This document shows, piece by piece, positions 49,239 to 58,311 of a DNA stretch of 64,000 nt (position 1 is its first letter; the number at the start of each line of letters is the position of its first letter). Under the pieces are notes generated by a model that ran no database searches, was not told the DNA's origin, and was given only the letters and a program-made list of their open reading frames with translations. Source of the DNA: Amycolatopsis vastitatis. Its GTDB lineage: Bacteria > Actinomycetota > Actinomycetes > Mycobacteriales > Pseudonocardiaceae. The position numbers were made by a program, and so were the translations under genes. The stretch covers positions 248,001-312,000 of the forward strand of contig NZ_NMUL01000009.1 of NCBI RefSeq assembly GCF_002234595.1, in the 5' to 3' direction.

Positions 49239-51410
49239 TTACTCCGCCAGGAGGTCCTCGATGGTGATCGGGATGTGCCGGACCCGGACGCCGGTGGCGT
49301 TGTACACGGCGTTGGCCACCGCCGCCGCCACGCCGACCGTGCCGATCTCGCCGAGGCCCCGCGCGCCGACCGCGTTGTGCAGGGTGTCCGGGTACTCGAC
49401 GAAGTGGACATCGACCTCCGGGATGTCCGCGTTGACCGGGATCAGGTAGCTCGCGAAATCGCCGTTGGCCAGCCGTCCGTTCGCTTCGATCTCCAGGCCC
49501 TCGTGCAGCGCGGCCGACACGCCCCAGATCATGCCGCCCATGAGCTGGCTGCGGGCGGCCTGGTCGTTGATGATCCGGCCGGCGTCGAACACGCCGAGCA
49601 TCCGCGACACCCGGGCCTCACGCGTCCACTTGTGCACGCGGACCTCGACGAACTGGGCACCCCACGAGCTGAACGAGTGCTTGGTCAGCTCCTCGCCCGG
49701 TGCCGAAGACCCGGTGACTTCGAGCGTCTCGCGGCCCAGCGTGCGCAGCAGCTCGCCGAACGTCATGGTCTCGCCGTCGGCGAAGAGGCGGCCGTCGGCG
49801 TAGGTGACTTCGCGGCCTTCGAACGGCGCGCCGGCGTCCGACGCGAGCGCCACCAGCTCGTCGATCGCCTTCGTCGCGGCGAGCATGATCGCCGTGCCCG
49901 CGCTCGCCGTCGCCGTCGAGCCGCCGGACAGCCCGCCCGGCGGCAGGGCCGAGTCGCCGAGCTTCGGCGTGATCCGGTCCGCCGGGATGTCCAGCGACTC
50001 CGCGCCGACCAGCGAGAGCACGGTCAGCAGACCGGTGCCCGGGTCCGCGCCGCTGGTCGCGACGACGGCGGTGTCGTCCGCGTTCAGCGTGATGCCGACC
50101 GTCGCCGGGAACCGCAGGGCGGGGAACATCGCGGTGGCCACACCCATGCCGACCAGCCAGTCGCCGTCGGTGCGCGTGCCCGGCGGGCGGTGCGCCCAGC
50201 CGAACCGCTGCGCCCCGACGCGGAAGCACTCGTCGAGGTGCTTGCTCGCCCACTGCAGGTCCTTGCCCGGCGGGGCGATGGAGTTGTTCTTGATCCGCAG
50301 CTCGACCGGGTCCATGCCGAGCGCGACGGCGAGCTCGTCCATCGCGCTTTCCAGCGCGAACGAGCCGGGTGCCTCGCCGGGGGCCCGCATGAACGTGGTC
50401 GGCGGGACGTTCAGCGGCACGATCTTCTGGCTGATCGCCAGGTTCCGCGTGGCGTACCACTCGCGCGAGGTGCCGTGCGACGTCGGCTCGACGAACGAGC
50501 CGGCGGCGTCGGTGCTGCACCACGAGTCGTGGCGGAGCGCGACGAGCGAGCCGTCCCGCTCCGCGCCGAGCGTCATCTTCTGGACGGTCGCGGCCCGGCC
50601 GGCGGTCGCGGTGAAGACCTGTTCGCGGGCGAGCGCGGCCTTCACCGGGCGGCCGAGGTCCCGGGCCGCCGCCGCGGCCAGGAACAACGGCGTCGACACC
50701 ATCGCCTTGCCGCCGAACGCGCCGCCGACGAACGGGTTCACCGCGTGGACGGCTTCGGTCGGCAGGTCCAGGGCCATGGCCAGGTACTCCGCCTGCAGGT
50801 TCGAGGCCTGGTTCCCGCTGTAGACGGTCAGCTCGCCGTCGTCCCACACCGCGACCGCGGAATGTGGTTCCATCGCGGCGTGGTTCTGGGTCGCGGTCGA
50901 GTAGGTCGCTTCGACGACCACCGGGCTCGCGGCCAGCGCGTCTTCGAAGGTCTCGACGCCGTCTTCGAGGACTTCCAGCGTCGGGGGAGCGCCGTCGCGG
51001 GCCGGCGGCGCGTCTTCGGCGTCCGCCAGGCCTTCGGCCAGCGACGTCCGGGCCGGGAGCGGGCGGTAGGCGATCGTCACGAGCGCCGCCGCGTCGCGGG
51101 CCTGTTCGAAGGTCTCCGCTACCACGAAGCCGATCGGCTGGCCGTAGTAGGTGACTTCCTTGTCCTGCAACGGAACCCACGCCTCGCCGAACATCGTGGT
51201 CGGCGTGCGCAGGGCCAGGGGGTCGAACGGCGAGTACACGCCGAGCACGCCGGGCGCTTCCCGCGCCGCGGCGAAGTCCATGGCTTCGATCTCGCCGTGG
51301 GCGATCGTGCTGAGCACGACGTAGCCGTAGACCATGCCGGGGAAGTTGTGGTCGGCGCCGTACTTCGCCTGGCCGGTGACCTTCAGCGGCGCATCCAGCC
51401 GGGTGATCAT
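49239..51410 (-). CDS. Molybdopterin-binding subunit, PaoC/YagR-like aldehyde oxidoreductase
   Basis: 723 aa, ATG overlapping the FAD subunit stop (ATGA). Xanthine-dehydrogenase-family large subunit: LDAPLKVTGQAKYGADHNFP, YYGQPIGFVVAETFEQARDA, NPFVGGAFGGKAMVSTP, TFMRAPGEAPGSFALESAMD, and GARGLGEIGTVGVAAAV with the catalytic Glu. Third gene of FeS-FAD-Mo order. The order and the special FAD subunit match E. coli PaoABC, which oxidises aromatic aldehydes. No Tat signal. Repressed, probably, by the TetR protein encoded at 52992. Confidence 0.92.
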   Translation of the reverse strand: MITRLDAPLKVTGQAKYGADHNFPGMVYGYVVLSTIAHGEIEAMDFAAAREAPGVLGVYSPFDPLALRTPTTMFGEAWVPLQDKEVTYYGQPIGFVVAETFEQARDAAALVTIAYRPLPARTSLAEGLADAEDAPPARDGAPPTLEVLEDGVETFEDALAASPVVVEATYSTATQNHAAMEPHSAVAVWDDGELTVYSGNQASNLQAEYLAMALDLPTEAVHAVNPFVGGAFGGKAMVSTPLFLAAAAARDLGRPVKAALAREQVFTATAGRAATVQKMTLGAERDGSLVALRHDSWCSTDAAGSFVEPTSHGTSREWYATRNLAISQKIVPLNVPPTTFMRAPGEAPGSFALESAMDELAVALGMDPVELRIKNNSIAPPGKDLQWASKHLDECFRVGAQRFGWAHRPPGTRTDGDWLVGMGVATAMFPALRFPATVGITLNADDTAVVATSGADPGTGLLTVLSLVGAESLDIPADRITPKLGDSALPPGGLSGGSTATASAGTAIMLAATKAIDELVALASDAGAPFEGREVTYADGRLFADGETMTFGELLRTLGRETLEVTGSSAPGEELTKHSFSSWGAQFVEVRVHKWTREARVSRMLGVFDAGRIINDQAARSQLMGGMIWGVSAALHEGLEIEANGRLANGDFASYLIPVNADIPEVDVHFVEYPDTLHNAVGARGLGEIGTVGVAAAVANAVYNATGVRVRHIPITIEDLLAE

Positions 51411-52369
51411 CGGGAGCTCCCCTCGGTCAGTTCGAGCAGGGCGCGGACGATGGTCCGCTTGAGCAGCGGCACCTTGAACCCGTTGCCGGACAAGGGCTCG
51501 GCGCCGTCCGCCGCGACGGCCGCGGCTTCTTCGAAGGCGGCCTGGGTCGCCGGGGCACCCCGCAGGGCCGCTTCGACACCCGCCAGCCGCCACGGCACCG
51601 TCCCGACGCCGCCGGCCGCGACCCGCGCGTCCGCGACGATTCCGTCCCGGACGTCCAGCGCGACGGCCGCGGAACACAGCGCGAACTCGTAGGACTGCCG
51701 GTCGCGCACCTTGACGTAGGTGGAGTTCGCCGCCCAGTCCAGCCGGGGGACGAACACCTCGGTGATCAGCTCGCCGGGCCGCAGGTCGTTTTCCAGGGCG
51801 GGGGTGTCACCCGGCAGGTGGTAGAACTCGCCGAGCGCGACCTCGCGGGTGCCGGCGGCGTCCGCCAGCCGCAGCCGGGCGTCGAGCGCGACCAGGGCGA
51901 CGGCGACGTCACTGGCGTGCGTGGCCACGCACGAGCCGCTGGTGCCGAGGATCGCGTGCATCCGGTTGGCACCTTCGATCGCGGAGCAGCCACTGCCGGG
52001 CACGCGCTTGTTGCACGGCATCGCGACGTCGCGGAAGTACGAGCAACGCGTGCGCTGCAGCAGGTTGCCGCCGATGCTGGCCATGTTCCGCAGCTGCTGG
52101 GACGCGCTCAGCAGCAGGGCGCGCGAAATCGCCGGATAGACGCCGGCGTGGGCGGCGATGTCGCTCATCCGCTCCAGCGCGCCGATGCGCAGGCCGTCGG
52201 TGGTGTCGATGCCGCGCAGCGGGACCGCGTTGATGTCGAGGACGTGCTCCGGCGTCAGGACGTCGAGCTTCATGAGGTCGACCAGCGTCGTGCCGCCGGC
52301 GAGGAACGTGCCGGGCGTCGCGAGGGCCGCTTCGACGGTGGTGGGCGCGGTCAGCTCAAAGGGTCGCAT
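51407..52369 (-). CDS. FAD-binding subunit with [4Fe-4S] insertion, PaoB/YagS-like
   Basis: 320 aa, overlapping the 2Fe-2S subunit by 14 bases and the large subunit by four. FAD-binding fold: [38 protein letters not shown]. The segment [20 protein letters not shown] then SGCSAIEG and [11 protein letters not shown] contains the extra cysteines of the [4Fe-4S] loop known from PaoB and 4-hydroxybenzoyl-CoA reductase. This loop distinguishes the enzyme from ordinary xanthine dehydrogenases. Confidence 0.92.
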   Translation of the reverse strand: MRPFELTAPTTVEAALATPGTFLAGGTTLVDLMKLDVLTPEHVLDINAVPLRGIDTTDGLRIGALERMSDIAAHAGVYPAISRALLLSASQQLRNMASIGGNLLQRTRCSYFRDVAMPCNKRVPGSGCSAIEGANRMHAILGTSGSCVATHASDVAVALVALDARLRLADAAGTREVALGEFYHLPGDTPALENDLRPGELITEVFVPRLDWAANSTYVKVRDRQSYEFALCSAAVALDVRDGIVADARVAAGGVGTVPWRLAGVEAALRGAPATQAAFEEAAAVAADGAEPLSGNGFKVPLLKRTIVRALLELTEGSSR

Positions 52370-52808
52370 CGGCCCGCCTCGCCTGCTCGACGGCCTTGAC
52401 GATGTTCGGGTAGGCCGAGCACCGGCAGAGGTTGCCGGACATGAACTCCCGGACGTCGTCGACGTCCTGCTCGACGGCGGCGACCGCCGACATGATCTGC
52501 CCGGCGGTGCAGAACCCGCACTGCAGGGCGTCCTGGTCGACGAACGCCTGCTGCACCGGGTGCAGACCGTCCTCAGTGGACAGTCCTTCGACGGTGGTCA
52601 CCGGCTGCTTGACGGTGGCGGCCAGGGTGAGGCACGACAGCACGGGCCGTCCGCCGACGTGCACGGTGCAGGCGCCGCACTGCCCGCGGTCGCAGCCCTT
52701 CTTCGGGCCGGTCACGTCGAGGCGCTCCCGCAGCGCGTCCAGGAGGGTCACGCCCGGATCGACGTCCAGGTGTTCGGTGGTGCCATTGACTTCGAGTGAG
52801 ATCTCCAC
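52356..52808 (-). CDS. (2Fe-2S)-binding subunit, PaoA/YagT-like
   Basis: 150 aa, GTG at 52808. Two iron-sulfur domains: [19 protein letters not shown] with LSC, and [15 protein letters not shown] then [15 protein letters not shown]. coli PaoA has a Tat leader; this protein starts directly at the ferredoxin fold (VEISLEVNG), so the complex should stay in the cytosol. First gene of the operon; two operator-like palindromes lie just upstream. Confidence 0.93.
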   Translation of the reverse strand: MEISLEVNGTTEHLDVDPGVTLLDALRERLDVTGPKKGCDRGQCGACTVHVGGRPVLSCLTLAATVKQPVTTVEGLSTEDGLHPVQQAFVDQDALQCGFCTAGQIMSAVAAVEQDVDDVREFMSGNLCRCSAYPNIVKAVEQARRADATL

Positions 52809-52858
52809 TGGTCTCTTTCCGTGGATCGGTCGAGCCTCGTGTGGTGGGAACGGGCGTA

Positions 52859-52912
52859 CCGGATAGTCATCCGCTTCACCCCGGTCGCGAGGCTAGCGGA
52901 TTACAATCCGCT
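52859..52912. promoter_or_regulatory. Two TetR operators between the molybdenum hydroxylase operon and its regulator
   Basis: O2: AGCGGATT-AC-AATCCGCT (52895-52912), a perfect 18-bp palindrome. O1: CCGGATAGTCATCCGCT (52859-52875), a related imperfect copy with the same ATCCGCT half. The gap contains both promoters; TAGATT (52955-52960) is a likely -10 of the TetR gene. Confidence 0.8.
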
Positions 52913-52991
52913 CCGCAACGAAGTGTTCGAGCTGGAGTCGCTCCAGGTCTGGGCTAGATTCGGCGGGGCCGCACAAGCACCGGGAGGCACG

Positions 52992-53567
52992 ATGACGACG
53001 GGATCGGTCAGTCCCCGCCGCGCGGACACCCGGCGCAACCACGAGCGCATCCTCGCCGCGGCCGCGACGTCGCTGGCCGAAACGGGCGAGGTCTCGTTCA
53101 ACGCGATCGCGAAGCAGGCCGAGGTCGGCGTCGGCACGGTCTACCGGCACTTCCCGACCCCGGAGGCGCTGATCCTGGCGGTCTACCGGCGCGAGGTCCG
53201 GCACATCGTGGACGTCGTGCCGGCGCTGCTGGAAAAGCATCCCCCGGACAAAGCGGTCCGGGTGTGGGTGACGGACCACCTCGCGCACTACATGATGACG
53301 AAGAAGGGGCTGGCCGACGCGCTGCGGACCGCGACGGCGTCCCGGGGTGAGCTGCCGGGCGACGCCTTCGAGGACATGCTCGGCGCGGTGGCGACGATGC
53401 TCGAAGCCAACGTGGCGGCCGGCACGGTCCGGCCGGGCCTGACACCGGTGCTGGTCATGCAGGCGTTCGGCGGCCTGCTGTGGCTCGATCCGAACGGGGA
53501 CTGGCGGCGGGACGCGGCGAGCCTCGCCGATCTGCTCTGGTACGGGATGGCCGCGCAGCCCCGGTGA
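52992..53567 (+). CDS. TetR-family regulator of the PaoABC-like operon
   Basis: 191 aa from ATG 52992 behind GGGAGG. HTH: RRNHERILAAAATSLAETGE, VSFNAIAKQAEVGVGTVYRH, FPTPEALILAVYRREV. The C-terminal domain (VWVTDHLAHYMMTKKGLADA) fits TetR_C-type effector domains. Divergent from the three-subunit oxidoreductase with twin palindromes between, so likely its repressor and responsive to an aldehyde or N-heterocycle. Confidence 0.92.
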   Translation: MTTGSVSPRRADTRRNHERILAAAATSLAETGEVSFNAIAKQAEVGVGTVYRHFPTPEALILAVYRREVRHIVDVVPALLEKHPPDKAVRVWVTDHLAHYMMTKKGLADALRTATASRGELPGDAFEDMLGAVATMLEANVAAGTVRPGLTPVLVMQAFGGLLWLDPNGDWRRDAASLADLLWYGMAAQPR

Positions 53568-53739
53568 ACGGTGGTTGCGGGCAACCCGGTGTCGATGCCC
53601 CTGCTCGCCGCCGTTAGTGCGGCAAAGCTGCCCTGAATACTCTCGTTCGCGCGACGTTCTCCAGGCTGCCGTCACCTCGGGTGTAGAAGGTGGTGAGTGG
53701 GCATCGGCTTGCCCCTGATCGAGGGGGAACGGGGGCACG

Positions 53740-55032
53740 GTGGAGCGGACGACGTGTTGCGTCGTGGGAGGCGGCCCGGCGGGCATGGTGCTGGGGTTGC
53801 TGCTCGCGCGGGCCGGAGTCGAGGTCACGGTGCTCGAGAAGCACGAGGACTTCCTGCACGACTTCCGCGGCGACACCGTGCATCCGGCGACCCTGCAGCT
53901 GCTCGACGAGCTGGGACTGGGCGAGCGGTTCGCGCGGCTGCCCCAGACGCGGATCACCGACGTGGTCCTGCCGGACGGAGCCGGCGGGGTCCGGCGGATC
54001 GGTGATTTCGGTGCGCTGCGCAGGTGGGGAGTGCGGCATCCGTATGTGGCGATCGTTCCGCAGTGGGACCTGCTGGATCTGCTGGCCGGCGCGGCGAGGG
54101 CGGAACCGGCGTTCCGGCTCGAGATGGGGACCGCGGCGACCTCGCTCATCCACGAGCGCGGCCGGGTCGCCGGCGTCCGCTACCGCACGAACGGGCCCGG
54201 CGGCGACGAGGTCGAAGGCGAGATCCGGGCCGACCTCACGGTGGCGTGCAACGGCCGGAATTCGGTCCTGCCCGCGGCGGCCGGGCTGGGCGTGACCGAG
54301 TTCGACGTTCCGTTCGACACCTGGTGGTTCCGGCTCTCGCGTCGTGACGGCGAGCAGGTCGGCCAGCTGACCCGGCGGCCGGGCCGGGGACGGTTCGCGA
54401 TCGTCATTCCCCGGGAGGGCTACTTCCAGATCGGGTACGTCGCCCGCAAGGGCACCGACAGCCGGCTGCGTGCCCGCGGCGTCGACGCGTTCCGGCGCGA
54501 CGTGGCCGAACTCCTCCCCGAGTACGCCGACCGAGTCGGCGAGCTGGTCTCGATGGACGACGTCAAACTTCTCGACGTCCGGCTCAACCGGCTGCACCGG
54601 TGGCATGTCGAGGGCTTGCTGTGCATCGGGGACGCCGCGCACGCCATGTCGCCGGTCGGGGGTGTGGGCATCAACCTCGCCGTCCAGGACGCGGTCGCGA
54701 CCGCGACCCTGCTGGCCGGGCGGCTCCAGCGGGGTGCGGTGAGCGGGGCCGACCTCGCCCGGATCCGGCGGCGCCGGCTGCCGTCGCTGCTTCTGGTGCA
54801 GGCCCTCCAACGGATCATGCACGCCGACCTGGCCGGCCCCCTCGTGTCCGGGAGGCAGGCCGGTCCGGCGGGCCGGCTCATGACTGCGGCACAGTGGTTG
54901 CCTTTCCTGCGGACGGTGGCGGTGTATCTCGTCGGCGTGGGGTTGCGTCCGGAGCGAGCACCGGCTTCCGCCCGGCGGCACGGCACGCCCGCGGCTTCAG
55001 CTGGACGTGGGAAAGGTGAACGCCGCCGCTGA
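53740..55032 (+). CDS. FAD-dependent UbiH/PHBH-like monooxygenase
   Basis: 430 aa, GTG at 53740. Dinucleotide motif CCVVGGGPAGMVLGLLLARAG at the start, a conserved Arg-Gly pair in FLHDFRGDTVHPATLQLLDE, and the second FAD motif LLCIGDAAHAMSPVGGVGIN at about residues 293-312, the signatures of class A flavoprotein monooxygenases. It hydroxylates or epoxidises an unknown substrate. Cytosolic. Its last 36 bases overlap the convergent aldehyde dehydrogenase. No regulator directly attached. Confidence 0.9.
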   Translation: MERTTCCVVGGGPAGMVLGLLLARAGVEVTVLEKHEDFLHDFRGDTVHPATLQLLDELGLGERFARLPQTRITDVVLPDGAGGVRRIGDFGALRRWGVRHPYVAIVPQWDLLDLLAGAARAEPAFRLEMGTAATSLIHERGRVAGVRYRTNGPGGDEVEGEIRADLTVACNGRNSVLPAAAGLGVTEFDVPFDTWWFRLSRRDGEQVGQLTRRPGRGRFAIVIPREGYFQIGYVARKGTDSRLRARGVDAFRRDVAELLPEYADRVGELVSMDDVKLLDVRLNRLHRWHVEGLLCIGDAAHAMSPVGGVGINLAVQDAVATATLLAGRLQRGAVSGADLARIRRRRLPSLLLVQALQRIMHADLAGPLVSGRQAGPAGRLMTAAQWLPFLRTVAVYLVGVGLRPERAPASARRHGTPAASAGRGKGERRR

Positions 55033-56490
55033 GGCGCTCGTGTGGGGCCAGCGGGTGGTGACGACCTTGGCGCGGGTGTAGAAGCGGACGCCGGCGGGGC
55101 CGTGGATGGGGCTATCGCCGATGAGGGAGTCCTTCCAGCCGCCGAAGGAGTAGTACGACATCGGCACCGGGATCGGGACGTTGACGCCGATCATGCCGAC
55201 CTTGACTTCGCGCTGGAACTTGCGGGCCGCTTCGCCGCTGCCGGTGAAGATCGCGGTGCCGTTGCCGTAGGGGTTGGCGTTGATGACGGCGATGGCTTCG
55301 TCGAGCGTCCGGGCGCGGACGATCGCCAGTACCGGGCCGAAGATTTCTTCGCGGTAGGCGTCCATGTCCGGGGTGACGTCGTCCAGCAGGGACGGGCCGA
55401 CGAAGAAGCCTGCCTCGTGGCCTTCGACCTTGAGGTCGCGGCCGTCGACGACGACTGTCGCGCCTTGTTCGGCGCCGCGGGTGACGGAGTGCACCACGCG
55501 TTCGCGGGCGGCTTCGGTGACGACCGGGCCCATGTCGCTGGCCGGGTCGGTGCCGGGGCCGACCTTCACCTCGCGGGCCTTGCGTTCGAGGATCTCCACC
55601 AGTTCGTCGCCGGCCGAGCCGACGGCGACGCCGACGGAGATGGCCATGCACCGCTGGCCGGCGGAGCCGAACGCGGCGGCGGTGAGGTGGTCGGCGGCGT
55701 ATTCGAGGTCGGCGTCGGGCAGGACGACGGCGTGGTTCTTCGCGCCGCCGAGGGCCTGGACGCGTTTGCCGCCCGCGGTGCCGCGCTCGTGCACGTACTT
55801 GGCGATGGGGGTGGAGCCGACGAACGACACCGCGGCGATGCCGGGGTGGTCGAGGATCGCGTCGACCGCGGTCTTGTCGCCGTGGACGACGTTGAAGACG
55901 CCGTCGGGCAGTCCGGCTTCGGTGTAGAGCCGGGCGACGAAGTTCGAGACCGAGGGGTCGCGCTCGCTGGGCTTGAGGATGAAGGTGTTGCCGGTGGCGA
56001 TGGCGATCGGATGCATCCACAGCGGCACCATGATCGGGAAGTTGAACGGGGTGATCCCCGCGACGACGCCGAGGGGCTGGTGGAAGTCGTGCACGTCGAC
56101 GTCGCGGGAGACCTGGTCGGAGAAGCTGCCCTTGAGCGCGTCGGCGATGCCGCACGCGTACTCGACGACTTCGCGGCCGCGGACGATTTCGCCGCGGGCG
56201 TCCTCGATCACCTTGCCGTGCTCGGCGGAGATGATCCGGGCGAGTTCGTCTTCGTGCCGCACGAGCAGCTCGCGGAAGGCGAACATCACCTTGGTGCGCT
56301 GGGACAGCGAGGAGTTGCCCCACGACTCGAAGGCCTTGCCCGCGGCCGCGACCGCGGTGTCCACATCGGACTCCTCCGCCAGCAGGACCCGGGCCTGCTC
56401 GCGGCCGGTGGCCGGGTCGTGGACGGGGGCCGTGCGGCTCGAGCCCGCGGGTGTGGCGGTGCCGTTGATCCAATGCTCGATGGTGTTCAC
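54997..56490 (-). CDS. mmsA: Methylmalonate-semialdehyde dehydrogenase (CoA-acylating), IolA/MmsA
   Basis: 497 aa, GTG at 56490 behind GGAGG. Aldehyde dehydrogenase fold with ITPFNFPIMVPLWMHPIA, the glycine-rich SFVGSTPIAKYV and catalytic Cys in AAFGSAGQRCMAISVGVAVG. The HWINGTAT start and KDSLIGDSPIHGPAGVRFYT ending are characteristic of MmsA/IolA, which oxidises malonate or methylmalonate semialdehyde to acetyl- or propionyl-CoA. The aldolase-like gene upstream and the GntR regulator point to myo-inositol catabolism. Confidence 0.95.
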   Translation of the reverse strand: MNTIEHWINGTATPAGSSRTAPVHDPATGREQARVLLAEESDVDTAVAAAGKAFESWGNSSLSQRTKVMFAFRELLVRHEDELARIISAEHGKVIEDARGEIVRGREVVEYACGIADALKGSFSDQVSRDVDVHDFHQPLGVVAGITPFNFPIMVPLWMHPIAIATGNTFILKPSERDPSVSNFVARLYTEAGLPDGVFNVVHGDKTAVDAILDHPGIAAVSFVGSTPIAKYVHERGTAGGKRVQALGGAKNHAVVLPDADLEYAADHLTAAAFGSAGQRCMAISVGVAVGSAGDELVEILERKAREVKVGPGTDPASDMGPVVTEAARERVVHSVTRGAEQGATVVVDGRDLKVEGHEAGFFVGPSLLDDVTPDMDAYREEIFGPVLAIVRARTLDEAIAVINANPYGNGTAIFTGSGEAARKFQREVKVGMIGVNVPIPVPMSYYSFGGWKDSLIGDSPIHGPAGVRFYTRAKVVTTRWPHTSASAAAFTFPTSS

Positions 56491-56531
56491 GGTGTTCCTC
56501 CGGGTCGTGGCGCTGGTGCGGTGGTGCGGGT

Positions 56532-57401
56532 TCACAGCAGCCCCACCGCGGTGTCGACGGCCTTGGCGACGTCTCCGTCGTGCGGGTAGAGCAGCGAACG
56601 CCCTACGACGAGGCCTTGCACTGTCGGCTGGGTGAGGGCGCGTTGCCAGGCGGCGAAGGCCGCGTCCGGGTCCTTGACCTCGCCACCGAGCAGGACAGCA
56701 GGCAAGGTCGACGACGCCAGCACCCGCTCCATGTCGTCCACCACCGGCAGTTTCAGCCAGGTGTAGGCCGAGGAGCGGCCGAGCGCGGCGGCGATCGTGA
56801 TCGACTTGATGACGGCGTCGGGGGAGAGGTCGTTCTTGAGGCGCCCGCCGGCCCAGGTCGACAGGAACGGCTCCACCATCGCGATCAGCTTGCGGTCGGC
56901 CAGCTCGTTGACCGCCTTGGCGGTGTTCTCCAGGACGCCCGGGCTGGCCGGGTCGTCCAGGCAGATCCGCGTCAGCGTCTTGCCGCCGTCGAAGCGCATC
57001 CGCTCGATCGCTTCCGCGTCGTAGCAGGCGAAGCGGTCGTCGATCTCGAAGCTCGACCCGGCCAGCCCGGTGCGGTTCATGGACCCGATCACGGTCTTGC
57101 CGTCCAGGACGCCGAGCAGCAGCAGGTCGTCGATGACGTCCGCGGTCGCCAGGACGCCGGTGACGCCGGGGCGTTCGAGGGCGAGGCACAGCCGCTCCAG
57201 CAGCTCGCCGCGGTCGGCCATCGCCGACGGATTGCCGCCCACCGCGTTCGCGCCGCGGGCGGGGTGATCCGCCGCGATGATCATCGTCCGGCCCTTGTCG
57301 TTGAAGGGCGACTTGGCCCGCACCCGGTTCGCGGCCGCCTCGGCGATCGCTTCCGGGGCGTGCACGCGTCGGGCGACGAGGCGCCGCAGCACGTCGGTCA
57401 C
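56532..57401 (-). CDS. Cgl0158-family (beta/alpha)8-barrel protein of the inositol pathway
   Basis: 289 aa, GTG at 57401 behind GGGAG. Class-I-aldolase-like barrel: NDKGRTMIIAADHPARGANA, LLLGVLDGKTVIGSMNRTGL, FDGGKTLTRICLDDP, YTWLKLPVVDDMERVLAS with a likely Schiff-base Lys, and QGLVVGRSLLYPHDGDVAKA. Such proteins sit in actinobacterial iol operons beside mmsA and are thought to cleave or process the phosphorylated inositol intermediate. First gene of the operon, 41 bases before mmsA. Confidence 0.85.
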   Translation of the reverse strand: MTDVLRRLVARRVHAPEAIAEAAANRVRAKSPFNDKGRTMIIAADHPARGANAVGGNPSAMADRGELLERLCLALERPGVTGVLATADVIDDLLLLGVLDGKTVIGSMNRTGLAGSSFEIDDRFACYDAEAIERMRFDGGKTLTRICLDDPASPGVLENTAKAVNELADRKLIAMVEPFLSTWAGGRLKNDLSPDAVIKSITIAAALGRSSAYTWLKLPVVDDMERVLASSTLPAVLLGGEVKDPDAAFAAWQRALTQPTVQGLVVGRSLLYPHDGDVAKAVDTAVGLL

Positions 57402-57449
57402 AGTTCCGCTCCCTGTCTTCGGAGCACGCCCTTCGTGTCCCTGTCGTCG

Positions 57450-57491
57450 ACGATTCCAGCGGTCGGAGACTTTGTCAAGACATATGGACAA
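57450..57491 (-). promoter_or_regulatory. Inositol operon promoter with GntR-type operator
   Basis: On the minus strand TTGACA (57478-57473), 17 bases, AATCGT (57455-57450). TTGTC-N10-GACAA (57472-57491) overlaps the -35 and is the likely GntR site. On the other strand TAGGCT (57523-57528) lies six bases before the regulator ATG. Confidence 0.7.
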
Positions 57492-57534
57492 CAGGTCATC
57501 CCTACAGGGGACACGGACGCGGTAGGCTTCGCGG

Positions 57535-58311
57535 ATGAGCACGCCGGACCTCAACTTCCCGGCCTGGGACGCGGGCCGGGAGATCATCGTGGACCCGGGC
57601 AGCCCGGAGCCGCTGTACTTCCAGGTGTCCCGGCAGCTGCACGCGGCGATCGAGGACGGCAGGCTGCCGGCGGGGGCGCGGCTGGGCAACGAGATCGACC
57701 TCGCCGCGAGCCTGCGCCTGTCGCGGCCGACGATCCGCCAGGCGATCCAGACCCTGGTCAACCAGGGCCTGCTCGTGCGGCGGCGCGGGGTCGGCACACA
57801 GGTGGTCCGCACGAAGGTGGCCCGGCCGCTGCGGCTGAGCAGCCTCTTCGACGACCTCGCCGGGCTGGGCGGCAAGCCGGCGTCGGCGGTGCTGGTCAAC
57901 CAGGTCGAAGAAGCCGGCGCCGAAGTGGCCGAGCTGCTGGAGGCACCCGGGCTGACGCACGTGCGGCGGCTGAAGCGGCTCCGCTCGACCGACGGCGAGC
58001 CGCTCGCCCTGATGAACAACTACCTGCCCGACGGCGTCATCGACCCGGCCGACGACGAGCTGCGCGAGCGGGGGCTCTACCAGCTCCTGCGCTCGGCGGG
58101 GGTGCGGCTGCACGCGGCCGAGCAGAACATCGGCGCGCGGCTCGCGACCGAAGAGGACGCGGAACTGCTCCACGAGGAGCCGGGGGCGGCGTTGCTCACC
58201 ATGCAGCGCACGACCTACGACGACACCGGCCGGGTGGTCGAATACGGGTGGCACGTGTACCGGGCGTCCCGGTACACGTTCAACCTTTCGCTGACCAACG
58301 GGCCTCAGTGA
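57535..58311 (+). CDS. GntR/HutC-family regulator, IolR-like
   Basis: 258 aa, ATG at 57535, apparently leaderless. N-terminal GntR winged helix: PLYFQVSRQLHAAIEDGRLP, LGNEIDLAASLRLSRPTIRQ, AIQTLVNQGLLVRRRGVGTQ. The C-terminal UTRA domain includes LKRLRSTDGEPLALMNNYLP and QRTTYDDTGRVVEYGWHVYR. Divergent from the aldolase/mmsA operon, with a half-site repeat between, so very probably its repressor, released by an inositol-derived metabolite. Confidence 0.93.
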   Translation: MSTPDLNFPAWDAGREIIVDPGSPEPLYFQVSRQLHAAIEDGRLPAGARLGNEIDLAASLRLSRPTIRQAIQTLVNQGLLVRRRGVGTQVVRTKVARPLRLSSLFDDLAGLGGKPASAVLVNQVEEAGAEVAELLEAPGLTHVRRLKRLRSTDGEPLALMNNYLPDGVIDPADDELRERGLYQLLRSAGVRLHAAEQNIGARLATEEDAELLHEEPGAALLTMQRTTYDDTGRVVEYGWHVYRASRYTFNLSLTNGPQ

